Source of the DNA: Pseudorasbora parva
Taxonomy: Eukaryota > Chordata > Actinopteri > Cypriniformes > Gobionidae
DNA: 64,000 nucleotides
Direction: 5' to 3'
NCBI RefSeq assembly: GCF_024679245.1
Contig: NC_090177.1
Span: 51,796,478 to 51,860,477 of the forward strand
Position numbers and translations under genes: made by a program. Each line of letters begins with the position of its first letter. Positions within the stretch are counted from its first letter, which is position 1. The notes under the pieces are model-generated. The model searched no databases. It worked only from the letters and a program-made list of their open reading frames with translations, and was not told the origin of the DNA. Shown here piece after piece: positions 49,123-57,896 of the stretch.

Positions 49123-50128
49123 TTCCCCCCCCCCTAAGCGTCGTTCTGGTCCTGTGAAGACATGTAGAGAGTAGGGGTGAAAGTCGGGGAGGGTGGGGAA
49201 TGACCCCTGACAGACCTGCGTAAGCTGTCCAGATCCGGGAGAGGCCATCGGCGTTCGCGTTGGCGGCCCCGGCTCGATGGCGAACTTCAAAGTGGAAGTC
49301 CTGGAGTGCTAGGAACCAGCGAGTCACCCTGGCGTTGGTGTCCTTGGCCCGGGCCATCCACTGTAGGGGCGCGTGGTCGGTTACCAGGGTGAACTTGCGG
49401 CCTAGGAGGTAGTACCGGAGCTCCAGGACTGCCCACCTGATGGCCAGGGCTTCTTTCTCCACGGCGGCGTACTTCCTCTCGGCCGGGGACAGCTTCCTGC
49501 TGATATAAATTATCGGATGCTCCTCACCTTCTTGAATTTGGGAGAGGACCGCTCCCAGTCCTGTGTCGGAGGCATCCGTCTGCAGCAGGAAGGGGCAGCT
49601 AAAATCCGGGGCGCGGAGAACCGGCGAGGACGTAAGTGCTGCTTTGACCTGGGAGAAGGCCTCTTCCGCCGACGGGGTCCAGCATACTTTCTCCGGCTGC
49701 CCCTTCCTGGTCAGGTCTGTCAGGGGGGCGGCTAAAGAGGAGAAGTTGGGGATAAAACATCGGTAATAACCCGCCAACCCCAAGAAGGCTCGTACTTGGA
49801 TCTTTGTCCGGGGTTTTGGGGCAGCGTGGATGGCCTCAACTTTCTTTTCTTGCGGCCGGATCAGTCCTCGTCCGACCTGGAAACCCAGGTACTTGGCCTC
49901 AGAGAGGGCTAGGTGGCATTTTCGGGGGTTGGCGGTAAGTCCAGCCCGCCGGAGCTCCGAGAGCACCCTCCGCAGACGATCCAGATGTTCGTCCCATGCC
50001 TCGGAGTGGACCACGACGTCATCTAGATAGGCCGCTGCGTAGGCCTGGTGGGGCCGCAGGAGGATGTCCATCATCCGCTGGAACGTTGCGGGGGCCCCGT
50101 GCAGGCCGAAGGGAAGGGTCCGGTACTG
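49118..50128 (-). CDS. Gmr1-like polyprotein, 3' part: reverse transcriptase end and RNase H
   Basis: Continues the frame of the upstream ORF after a TAG at 50129-50131. It holds the rest of RT: QYRTLPFGLHGAPATFQRMM, then the catalytic box YLDDVVVHSE, then the thumb (FLGLAGYYRCFIPNFSSLAA). The tether and RNase H follow (LLQTDASDTGLGAVLSQ with its Asp, the EKEALAI helix, LVTDHAPLQW). A short tail runs through the polypurine tract and stops at 49118-49120, five bases inside the 3' LTR. An internal ATG at 50074 would start a fragment lacking most of RT, so independent use is unlikely. No integrase follows RNase H, unlike ordinary Gypsy. Confidence 0.92.
   Translation of the reverse strand, partial: QYRTLPFGLHGAPATFQRMMDILLRPHQAYAAAYLDDVVVHSEAWDEHLDRLRRVLSELRRAGLTANPRKCHLALSEAKYLGFQVGRGLIRPQEKKVEAIHAAPKPRTKIQVRAFLGLAGYYRCFIPNFSSLAAPLTDLTRKGQPEKVCWTPSAEEAFSQVKAALTSSPVLRAPDFSCPFLLQTDASDTGLGAVLSQIQEGEEHPIIYISRKLSPAERKYAAVEKEALAIRWAVLELRYYLLGRKFTLVTDHAPLQWMARAKDTNARVTRWFLALQDFHFEVRHRAGAANANADGLSRIWTAYAGLSGVIPHPPRLSPLLSTCLHRTRTTLRGGGM
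49123..49134 (-). promoter_or_regulatory. polypurine tract of the Gmr1-like element
   Basis: On the minus strand ten G and AA lie directly before the 3' LTR. This is where plus-strand DNA synthesis is expected to start. The tract is also translated as the last Gly codons of the polyprotein. Confidence 0.85.
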
Positions 50129-53100
50129 CTAATGGCCACTGGGGGTGGAAAAGGCGGTCTTCGGTTTGGCGGCCTCGGAGAGCGGTACCTGCCAATAGCC
50201 CTTGGTGAGGTCCAGCGTGCTGATGTACCGGGCCCTCCCCAGGCGGTCCAGCAGTTCATCCACTCGAGGCATGGGGTACCCGTCGAATTCGGAGACTTCG
50301 TTCAGGCGGCGGAAGTCGTTACAAAAGCGGAGGGTGCCATCCGGTTTTGGGACCATCACGATGGGGCTGGACCACGGACTCCGGGATGGTTCTATTACCC
50401 CCAACTTTAGCATTTGTTGGACCTCTTCCTCAATAGCCTGCCGACGAGCCTCGGGGACTCGGTAGGGCCGTTGCCTAACGACGACCCCGGGGGCCGTCCG
50501 GATGTGGTGTTGAAGCACGTTGGTCTGCCCGGGCTGGGAGGAGAACACATCCTGGAACTGACTGACCAGGTGCTGCAGCTCCGTCTTCTGGGCAGCCGAC
50601 AGGTGGGGGTTGACATCCACAACCACGGGTTCGGTGAGGCTTAGGGCAGCTACCTGGTCCCGGGTCCCCACCCATTTCTTCAGGAGGTTGATGTGGTAGA
50701 GTTGCTCTGCCTGCCGTCGTCCCGGCTGTCTCAGGCGGTATGTGACTGGCCCAATCCTCTCCACCACCGAGTAGGGTCCTTGCCAGGAGGCCAGAAATTT
50801 GCAGGCGGAGCTGGGGACCAGGACCATGACGCGGTCTCCCGGTTGGAACTCCCGTGGTTGTGCTGCCCGGTCGTAGAGACGTTGCTGCGCCTGTTGGGCC
50901 CTGGTGAGGTGTTCCCGGACTAACGGCATCACTCGGTCGATCCGTTCCCTCATTTGCCGGACATGTTCAACGATGGTCCGATGAGGGGCCGGCTGCTGCT
51001 CCCACGCTTCCCGGGCCACGTCCAAGAGGCCCCGAGGTTGACGGCCAAACAGGAGTTCGAAGGGGGTGAAGCCAGTTGAGGCCTGGGGCACTTCGCGGAT
51101 CCCGAAAAGCACGTAGGGGATCATGAGGTCCCAATCCCGCTTGTCCTCTGCAGCCACGCGCCGGAGCATTTGCTTGAGGGTCTGGTTAAATCTCTCTACG
51201 AGCCCATCGGTTTGGGGATGGTAGACAGTGGTCCTCAACTGCTTCACCCGCAGCAGCCGGCAGAGGTCTGCCATTAGCCGGGACATGAAGGGGGTTCCCT
51301 GGTCAGTCAGGATTTCCGAAGGAAGGCCGACTCGGCTGGCCAGCAGAAACAGCTCCTGGGCGATGGACTTCGCGGTGGCCTTCCGTAGGGGAACTGCTTC
51401 TGGGTACCGGGTGGCATAGTCGACGATGACCAGGATGTGCTGGTGCCCTCGGGCAGACTTAGGCAACGGCCCCACGATGTCCATTTCAATCCGCTCGAAG
51501 GGCACCTCGATAATCGGCAGCGGGATGAGTGGGCTGGGGGGAGGAGTCCTGGGCGACGTGGCCTGACAGGTCGGGCAGGCTTGGCAAAACCGCTTTACTT
51601 CGGCGTCCAGGCCCGGCCAATGGAAGCGATCGCGGATGCGTTGAGCGGTATTGGCTGCCGCGAGGTGGCCTGCCATGGGGTGGGAATGGGCCAGTTCCAG
51701 GATTGTCTCGGTCTTGGCCCGAGGTACAACTAGTAATTTTTTCTCCTCCCCCCTTCGCTGGGCGACACAATACAGCAGGCCATTCTCGACAACAAAATGT
51801 GGGAGAGGGTGAGGCCGGGGGAGGACGTCTTCTCCATCTACTACTCGCACCTGGCCCCAACAGTGCTTGAGTCGGTCGTCCTCCCGCTGTTCCTTGGCGA
51901 AAGAGCCCCCTCTAGCAGCCTGTTGGTACACATCATAAAACAGATTAGTAGATTGGGAGGGGGTCTCACCTTCTCTCCCACTGTCGGAGACAAGCAGGGC
52001 GGGTCGGCGGCGGGGTCCAGACGGCCGCCTTGGTCTTCGACGATTCCCCTTTTGGCTGGCAGGCTGCGTAGAGGCAGACAGTAGCTTCTCGAAGCCGGGC
52101 CAGTCCCTTCCAAGCAGCACGGCCACCGGCAGGTCCTTCACCAGGCCTACTTCCACCGGCCAGGTCCCCTGGGGGGACGAAATGACCATCTCCCGGGCCG
52201 GTACTTGGCAAGTGTCTCCGTGCACACATGTGATCGGTAGGAAATTTTCCGGGCCGCTTCGACGGGCACACAGACGCGACTGCATGAGGGTGACCGCGCT
52301 GCCTGAGTCCAACAGCGCCCGGAGCCGCTTCCCATCAACCTTCACCTCTGCTTCGGGGGCTCCCGCCGGCACTCGTTGATGGAGGATGCAGCCTGCCAGC
52401 CAGGCTCGCGGAGGTGATGGTGTATCTGCACTTGGCATGGGCTCGTCTCGTGGCGGGGGAACCGTCGGCCTGCTGATTGGTCGCGCGGTGCCTTCGAGCG
52501 GGCGTCGCTCCTGGACCACCCTCCGGGGAAATGGCGGCAGGCGGTCCCCGGCCCCGCTGGAATGGACAGCATCCGCCAGCTCGATCGTGTCCACTAGTTC
52601 CTGGACGCCACGTGGGTTCCTCATGCCGACGGCTTGTCGTTGGGCGCGAGGCAGGGCGCGCAGGAGGCGATCGGCGACCACCCGTTCCGCTACTTGCGCT
52701 GCGGTGGGACTTCCTTCTAACAGCCAGTGCTGAGCGATGCGGCTGAGTTCGGCGGCCTGGGCACGGGCTGGCACCCGGGGCTTGTATTCCCACTCATGGA
52801 ACTGTTGGGCCGCGCACACCGGGGAGAGGCCCAGCCTCGCCAGGATATCTCGCTTAACGGTGACATAACTGTCGGCGCTCGTCAGGGGGAGCGAAAAGTA
52901 AGTTCTCTGTGCTTCACCGGTGAGGAGGGGGGCCAGCGCGCGTGCCCACTCGCCCGCGGGCCATCCCTCTCGGTGGGCGGTGTTTTCGAAGACCTGGAGG
53001 AAGGCCACTACGTCGTCATCAGCTGTCATCTTGGGTAACAGCCGGATGGCCTGCGCCCGAGGCTCTGGCAGCGGAACCCGCTGTGCTGCAGTCGCCCGGA

Positions 53101-53206
53101 TGGCGGCGAGTTCATCCTCCGTGCGACCAAGGCGAGTGGCGAGATGTTCAGCTATTTGCTGCTGGCGGATGCTTACTTCAGCGAGGCGTTGTAAGACGTC
53201 CTCCAT
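50129..53206 (-). CDS. Gmr1-like polyprotein: Gag, protease, integrase, start of reverse transcriptase
   Basis: ATG at 53206 (context ccgcgATGg) opens 1,025 codons. Residues about 1-215 are Gag, with a coiled N-terminus and no zinc knuckle seen. Aspartic protease follows (LLDSGSAV at 298-305). Integrase then shows the zinc site (H509/H514, C544/C547) and the catalytic triad D576, D635 and E671; the last two are 35 residues apart, as in DD35E. Its C-terminal part reads QPGDRVMVLVP. Reverse transcriptase begins near 915 (PYRVPEA, KPDGTLRFCNDFRRLN, STLDLTKGYW with catalytic Asp 999). The ORF ends at TAG where relatives have Trp or another aromatic residue in SGxxQY. IN upstream of RT is the Ty1/copia-like order known from Gmr1. 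Confidence 0.95.
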   Translation of the reverse strand: MEDVLQRLAEVSIRQQQIAEHLATRLGRTEDELAAIRATAAQRVPLPEPRAQAIRLLPKMTADDDVVAFLQVFENTAHREGWPAGEWARALAPLLTGEAQRTYFSLPLTSADSYVTVKRDILARLGLSPVCAAQQFHEWEYKPRVPARAQAAELSRIAQHWLLEGSPTAAQVAERVVADRLLRALPRAQRQAVGMRNPRGVQELVDTIELADAVHSSGAGDRLPPFPRRVVQERRPLEGTARPISRPTVPPPRDEPMPSADTPSPPRAWLAGCILHQRVPAGAPEAEVKVDGKRLRALLDSGSAVTLMQSRLCARRSGPENFLPITCVHGDTCQVPAREMVISSPQGTWPVEVGLVKDLPVAVLLGRDWPGFEKLLSASTQPASQKGNRRRPRRPSGPRRRPALLVSDSGREGETPSQSTNLFYDVYQQAARGGSFAKEQREDDRLKHCWGQVRVVDGEDVLPRPHPLPHFVVENGLLYCVAQRRGEEKKLLVVPRAKTETILELAHSHPMAGHLAAANTAQRIRDRFHWPGLDAEVKRFCQACPTCQATSPRTPPPSPLIPLPIIEVPFERIEMDIVGPLPKSARGHQHILVIVDYATRYPEAVPLRKATAKSIAQELFLLASRVGLPSEILTDQGTPFMSRLMADLCRLLRVKQLRTTVYHPQTDGLVERFNQTLKQMLRRVAAEDKRDWDLMIPYVLFGIREVPQASTGFTPFELLFGRQPRGLLDVAREAWEQQPAPHRTIVEHVRQMRERIDRVMPLVREHLTRAQQAQQRLYDRAAQPREFQPGDRVMVLVPSSACKFLASWQGPYSVVERIGPVTYRLRQPGRRQAEQLYHINLLKKWVGTRDQVAALSLTEPVVVDVNPHLSAAQKTELQHLVSQFQDVFSSQPGQTNVLQHHIRTAPGVVVRQRPYRVPEARRQAIEEEVQQMLKLGVIEPSRSPWSSPIVMVPKPDGTLRFCNDFRRLNEVSEFDGYPMPRVDELLDRLGRARYISTLDLTKGYWQVPLSEAAKPKTAFSTPSGH

Positions 53207-53266
53207 CGCGGGGACGCGCGCGCCGCCTTCGGTGGTGCTGGTGAAATAAACAGAGAGAAAGAGGGG

Positions 53267-53268
<2 letters not shown>

Positions 53269-53297
<29 letters not shown>
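53269..53297 (-). repeat. 29-nt poly-A tract in the Gmr1 leader
   Basis: A T run on + lies between primer site and gag ATG. On the element RNA it would be A-rich leader 60-90 nt before the start codon. It may be variable in length. Confidence 0.9.
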
Positions 53298-53340
53298 GGT
53301 GTTGGAGCGGTGATCTCGTTGGTGATTCTTCACTGACTTG

Positions 53341-53356
53341 CCCGCATTCTCCACCA
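53341..53356 (-). promoter_or_regulatory. probable primer binding site of the Gmr1-like element
   Basis: The minus strand reads TGGTGGAGAATGCGGG one base after the 5' LTR. The leading TGG pairs with a tRNA CCA end. I could not name the tRNA. Confidence 0.65.
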
Positions 53357-53357
53357 C

Positions 53358-53773
53358 TGTCACGGGGTGAAGAATCACTCGACAAGAGGTATGTGAAAAT
53401 CAAAGCCCCGGAGGGTGGTTTTATTGAGGAGGGTGAGGTGCCTGGTGAAAGTGTGCTGCTCCGGGTTCAGGTGGCCTGTGCTTCCGGTGTGCTCGTCGTG
53501 CTCTCCGCTTCTGGGGGAAGTGAAAGTGGGTGCCCAGACGTGCTCCAAAGTGGTTGGGCTGTCGGTCACTCGCTGCTTTCTGTGAAGAGATGAGAGAGAG
53601 ATTAGCACAGCGTTGCATTTGCTTCAAGCGCCCCTTCTCAGTCAACGTGTGCTCCTTAAGAGCATGCGGGCTGATGGGGAGCAGCTGTGACCGATCAGCC
53701 GGTGACGAGGACGTGCAGGTGTTCTCCGTTGGTTGCCAGGGCGACGCTGATTCCTCTGGGAGTGCTCTTCACA
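53358..53773 (-). repeat. 5' LTR of the Gmr1-like element (416 bp)
   Basis: Ends TGCTCTTCACA on +, followed by the duplicated GCGT. Identical to the 3' LTR except for two differences. Confidence 0.96.
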
Positions 53774-54105
53774 GCGTGGTTTGTGTAGACAATTGTAACG
53801 TTATTAAGCGGACTAGTTTTGGGCAGGCTAAGTTAGTGTTTATATAGAAAGACACGGAATAGTAGCGCATTTGAATGAAGAAGCGCGCTTATTTAGTTCA
53901 ACATATTTCCCCACTCTTTGTGTATTGTTGTTTGGAGTGCTTTTACAATACACAAACATAAAGTTACACATATAGTGGCCAGCTAAACAAATGTACACAC
54001 ACTACACATCGCATGCTCCATTGATCAATTAACTATACGTGATCATGTTTGGGCTACTTGATGAGCATAGGCAAAAACACAGACATTTGAAGCAGTCTCA
54101 CTCAC

Positions 54106-54372
54106 CGCCTGCGGTTCTAACGTTGGGACCTTTATCGTTGGGACTGCTCCATCCTTTAGCATTAGGCGATCGGAAAAGCCGGCGTCGAGCTGGGCCTTGT
54201 TTATGAAACAGTCGGCACCGAAATGCAGCGAACAGATATAAACATTCGCGCAACTCAGTTGCTGATCCGGAAAAGCAAATTCCATCCACTGTTGCCTTAC
54301 CGCGGGGTTTTTGGGGAATCTGTACAGGACTGTCTTGGTCTGGCAACCAAAAACGCACTTTTTTGGTGACAT
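54106..54372 (-). CDS. THAP domain exon of Kolobok 1
   Basis: Minus-strand exon starting at ATG 54370-54372: MSPKKCVFGC..., then …CSLHF… and AVPTI. These are the signatures of the THAP zinc-dependent DNA-binding domain (C-x4-C pair at the N-terminus, C-x2-H, and the AVPTI close), about 80 residues. The exon ends at a consensus donor (GCAGGCG|GTGAGT) near 54106; the frame that runs on to 54043 is intron. THAP domains head Kolobok and P-element transposases and bind transposon ends. Here no catalytic domain follows, so only the DNA-binding exon remains. The sister copy at 56833 is mutated. Confidence 0.8.
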
Positions 54373-54441
54373 TGTTATGTGCACATCGACTGTTCAGCAC
54401 ATCCTACGAGCCAGCGCTTTGATGGGCGTAGGCTGTTGCTT

Positions 54442-54445
<4 letters not shown>

Positions 54446-54517
<72 letters not shown>
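54446..54517. repeat. (CT)n microsatellite in Kolobok 1
   Basis: About 36 CT units upstream of the THAP exon. In Kolobok 2 the same place holds only a short gagagagaggg stretch (near 56735), so it expanded after the copies separated. Confidence 0.97.
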
Positions 54518-54519
<2 letters not shown>

Positions 54520-54534
54520 GCTCTTCCGGTAGAA

Positions 54535-54580
54535 TTGTCCGTAAGGCCCATATAAGGAAATTCCGCCCCCATTAATGTCA
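54535..54580 (-). promoter_or_regulatory. candidate promoter of the Kolobok THAP gene
   Basis: The minus strand reads GGGGGCGG (GC box), GGAATTTCC (NF-kB-like) and CCTTATATGG (a perfect CArG/SRF consensus) within 30 bp, 160-200 bp upstream of the THAP ATG. In Kolobok 2 the CArG box is altered (CCTTGTATGG). Motif matches only. Confidence 0.35.
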
Positions 54581-55111
54581 AAGGGGACGCATGATCGCAA
54601 AAAACTTGCCGAAACTTATGACTAACCGGTATTTTTGACAAAGAAATACTCCCATCAAACGTCCACCTTAACTTTTGAAACTTTGTCTATGTTTAGTATT
54701 GGATTCCATGTCTTTAACAGTTTAAAAAGATCAGTATGCATGAAACAGCATTTCACCCCCCCTTTAAAAATATTAGTTAAAGGCATGGAAATAAAATTAG
54801 CTGCTAACTTTAAAAAGTAAGGATCCAATTTGTCAGGGCCTGCAGATTTTGTTGTGTCCAAATGTTTGAGGGCTTTATCTACGTCTGAAACTGTAACAGG
54901 ACTAAAACTAAAACACTGAGTAGAAGGTTCGGAACCAACAGTCTCCACTATAGGGGAACCCTTATGTTGAGTATTTAGTGACTCAAATAAAAATCCTGAG
55001 GCTATAAAATGTTCATTGAAACAATCAATAATTTTGGTTTTGTCAGTAATTGTTTTAGAGTCTATCACAACGCTTGAAGGAAACTCCTGACCTTTACTGT
55101 TTTCTGATAGT

Positions 55112-55801
55112 ATCGGATGGTGGACCTGCGCCTGGACATGACCAGCTCTTCCTGGAGTGTCTGCTGAGACCGTGTCCATTGGTGTCTCCTCCGAATTTGC
55201 CTCACCGGCACGTCATGCTCAAAAAACCCATCTCAGGCGCAATAACTCCGATCTTTCAAATATTCATACTCTTGTGTAATCGACACACCATCCTAAATAA
55301 ACCCGTCTCTTCCGGGATACCCTGAAATTTTATATAATCCGATCTAATATGATTTTTGACCTGTAAGGTTGCCTGAATAATAATCTTACACGGTGTGTTA
55401 ATAGGCCAGAGGAGAACTGGCACCCCGACTGAGTCTTGTTTCTCCCAAGGTTTATTTTTCTCCATCATGCCCTGATGGAGTTTCAGTTCCTTGCCACTGT
55501 CGCCTTTGGCTTGGCTTGCTCAGTTTATGACACTAAAATTATAATCAAAGTTATTCAACTAGTTATACAGATAAAATTAATGAATTAGGTTTTATTTAAT
55601 TCTATAAACTATAATACTGATCTGCCAACATTGTCTCTATATGATAAATTAAAATAAGCTGATAACATCACTGTTTACTCCAGAACGACTGTACAGCCAA
55701 ATCTAATTCTGCTGCAGTATTGTCCTGTTTAACACTGAAGCTGCTTTGAAACAATCGGCATTGGAGAAGAGCGATATAAATAAAGTTGATTGATTGATAG
55801 T
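55112..55801 (+). mobile_element. LINE 3' UTR fragment inserted in the minus-strand LINE
   Basis: Plus-strand sequence typical of cyprinid LINE 3' ends: …ggccagaggagaactggcac…, …tttcagttccttgccactgt…, …gctgctttgaaacaatcggc…, then …gcgatataaataaagttgat plus (TTGA)n at 55800. It separates two coding pieces of the older LINE (…SKGQEFPSS… and …SSKFCKTIN…). 5'-truncated, no ORF. Confidence 0.7.
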
Positions 55802-56165
55802 TTTACAGAATTTTGATGAGTTATTCAGGCTATGAGTAGTTTGAGAAAGAAAATGATCAGCTTTGGCTTTTCTAATTTTGAGAGTACATGCATTGCGCAG
55901 CTGCCTAAAAACCAGCCAGTCAGAGTTCTCATTAGATTTTCCGGCTTTTGCCCATGCCACATTGCGGTCATGAAGGATCTTTGCTAAATCCAGAGAAAAC
56001 CAAGCATTGTTTCGGCCTTTAACTCTGTATTTCTTTAAAGGAGCGTACTTATTAATTATATTTACAAAGCCTTCATGAGATTCCAGGCACTATCAACATC
56101 TGCACTGTTATACATTTTTTTCCCAGTCAAAATTAGATAAATCATGAAGAAAGTCTTGTTCTGAG

Positions 56166-56400
56166 AAGTGCTTTTTTTTTTTTTTTTTTTTAAAAGGGAC
56201 AATACACATTAATTAACATTTTTTGTTTTACACTCAAAATGTAAATGCGCCAGAGTTAGTTAGAGCGCTAAATTTCATCTGGAGTCTCTTGGCAGGTAGA
56301 CATAGCATCATAATACAAAAAATAAAAAAATAAAAAAAATACACATAAGACAAAAAACAATTTAACAAAATGGATACATAGTACTACATTAGGGGATGCC
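56166..56400 (-). mobile_element. 3' end of another LINE-type element
   Basis: Poly-T at 56167-56190 on + (a poly-A tail on -) followed by sequence that on the minus strand ends …gtatattgtcccttttaaaa-like, resembling fish LINE/RTE 3' ends. No coding part is retained and the upstream limit is unclear. Confidence 0.4.
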
Positions 56401-56832
56401 ATCGCACGTGCATTTGTTGACATGACAGCCCTGATAGCCCTGAACTAGTGATGCGCGGGTCATCTCATAATATGTCTATTTAAAGGGGGGGTGAAATGCT
56501 GTTTCATGCATACTGATCTTTTTACACTGTTAAAGACTTGGAATCCCATACTAAACATAGACAAAGTTTCAAAAGTTAAGGTGGACGTTTGATGGGAGTA
56601 TTTCTTTGTCAAAAATACTACTTCCGGTTAGTCATAAGTTTCGGCAAATTTTTTTCGATCATGGGTCCACTTGACGTTAATAGGTCGGAATTTCCTTGTA
56701 TGGGTCGTACGGGCAATTCTACCGGAAGAGCGTGAGAGAGAGAGGGAGAGTGTGAAAGCAACAGGCGACGCCCATCAAAGCGCTGGCTCGTAGGCTGCGC
56801 TGCACAGGTGATGTGACTTCAAGAAATTAACA

Positions 56833-57107
56833 ATGTCACCAAAAAAGTGCGTTTTTGGTTACCAGACCAAGACAGCCCTGTACAGATTGCCAAAAAACCC
56901 CGCGTTAAGGCAACAGTGGATGTAATTTGCTTTTCCGGATCAGCAACTGAGTTCCGCAAAGGTTTATGTCTGTTCGCTGCATTTCGGTGCCGACTGTTTC
57001 ATAAACAAGGCCCAGCTCGACGCCGGATTTTCCGATCGCCTAATGCTGAAGGATGGAGCAGTCCCAACGATAAAGGTCCCAACGTTAGAACCGCGGGCGG
57101 TGAGTTA
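56833..57107 (+). pseudogene. inactivated THAP exon of Kolobok 2
   Basis: Begins MSPKKCVFGY: the second zinc-binding Cys of the domain is replaced by Tyr. A stop (TAA where the sister has GAA) follows at codon 31. Downstream the frame still encodes …CSLHFGADCFINKAQ… and AVPTI, ending at a donor (GGGCG|GTGAGT). About 90% like the intact exon at 54106-54372 by eye. Confidence 0.85.
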
Positions 57108-57549
57108 GACTGCTTCAAATGTCTGTGTTTTTGCCTATGCCCATCAAGTAGCCCAAACATGATCACGTATAGTTAATTGATCAATGGAGCATGCGATGTG
57201 TAGTGCGTGTACATTTGTTTAGCTGGCCACTATATGTGTAACTTTATGTTTGTGTATTGTAAAAGCACTCCAAACAACAATACACAAAGAGTGGGGAAAT
57301 ATGTTGAACTAAATAAGCGCGCTTCTTCATTCAAATGCGCTACTATTCCATGTCTTTCTATGTAAACACTAGCCTGCCGTGCAAAACCAGTCCACTTACT
57401 ACAATTGTCTACACAAACCACGCGTAAACACACACACACACACACAACTGCACTTCCCACATGTACACTTTCAAAGAAAAAAAATATGACGATATAATTC
57501 AAGTATAAATATGTAAATAACACAAGCTGCTAAGCATATTATATAGTTA

Positions 57550-57656
57550 GTGTATAACTTGTACCACATAGAGACGTCCTGCTCTAGTCGTTTTTTGCTG
57601 CTGCTCCTGTTCAACTTCAGCCTCTGGGTCTGATTCCGGATCATAGATGTATGGCT
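57550..57656 (-). pseudogene. P2X7-tail-like exon of Kolobok 2, split by Gypsy
   Basis: Minus-strand remainder of the MAFNQI… exon. Its first codons lie at 61698-61716, beyond the sushi insertion. One extra A in an A run shifts the frame before RLEQDVSMW. The end (ATGTG|GTACAA) keeps the phase that joins to TGTACATGTGGG, giving WCTCGKC. This copy shows the splice phase that Kolobok 1 has lost. Confidence 0.4.
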
Positions 57657-57661
57657 GTATA

Positions 57662-57896
57662 TGTAATGAGGACTCAGGTGGATTGGGATCCATGTGCAGT
57701 TTATTGGAAACACACAAACTCACAGTAATAACAGGCAGAGGTCAGTAGCCAAGAATTAACAGTAGTATCACAGGCAAGGCGTAAATCTTAATCATACCAG
57801 GCAAGGGTCAGGGCATGCAGCAAACAGTCGAATAACCAGAGTCCAGGCAAACACAGGTCAAAATGGCAGGCAGCAAGAATCAGAGTCGATAAACAG
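57662..57896 (-). repeat. partial 3' LTR of the sushi-type element
   Basis: 235 bp identical to 61221-61455 except three substitutions. The other half of this LTR was lost together with the end of pol. Its inner edge is fused to integrase coding sequence at 57897. Confidence 0.93.

Larger units (their letters stand above)
48706..53773 (-). mobile_element. Gmr1-like Gypsy LTR retrotransposon, almost intact
   Basis: A complete 5,068-bp element inserted in Kolobok 1 with a 4-bp duplication GCGT (48702-48705 and 53774-53777). The empty site (tttacgcgtggtttg) is preserved in Kolobok 2 near 57415. Transcription would be leftward: 5' LTR at 53358-53773, 3' LTR at 48706-49122. The LTRs differ by one substitution and one 1-bp indel in 416 bp, so the insertion is very young. 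One polyprotein reading frame (gag-PR-IN-RT-RNase H) carries a single in-frame TAG. The domain order with IN before RT is the hallmark of the Gmr1 clade. Confidence 0.95.
48161..54763. mobile_element. Kolobok-type DNA transposon 1 (with nested Gypsy)
   Basis: Terminal inverted repeats AGGGGGGGTGAAA... (48161) and ...TTTCACCCCCCCT (54763), flanked by TTAA on both sides (48157-48160, 54764-54767). Without the nested Gypsy and its duplication the native length is about 1.53 kb. It carries two gene starts facing each other: a P2X7-tail-like exon on + near the left end and a THAP exon on - near the right end. TTAA target, THAP domain and TIR type indicate Kolobok. The transposase catalytic part is missing, so it is non-autonomous. 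A sister copy in opposite orientation is at 56484-61996. Confidence 0.85.
46590..56166 (-). pseudogene. LINE (non-LTR) retrotransposon, disrupted by nested insertions
   Basis: Minus-strand element with poly-A tail at 46590-46615 and a common fish LINE 3' end (…cctggttaaataaagatg). Coding pieces, from 5' to 3': 55803-56160 (linker, …WLVFRQLRNACTLKIRKAKA…), 54768-55110 (RT start, SAGPDKLDPYFLKLAANF), then 48160 down to 47500 (FVVPLLKGGDPAILNNYRPI; ALFIDLSKAFDIVDH; QGSVLGPLFF; ADD box) and 47164-47484 (C-terminal tail). Several frameshifts and a missing endonuclease make it dead. A Kolobok splits it at TTAA (48157-48160/54764-54767), and a second LINE 3' end sits at 55112-55801. Clade: jockey/CR1/L2-like. 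Confidence 0.8.

Noticed and set aside
49517..53249. Plus-strand ORFs inside the Gmr1-like element
   Set aside because: Shadows of the GC-rich minus-strand polyprotein.
54043..54105. C-terminal extension of the THAP ORF past 54106
   Set aside because: Lies after a consensus GTGAGT donor that is conserved in the sister copy, so it is read as intron.
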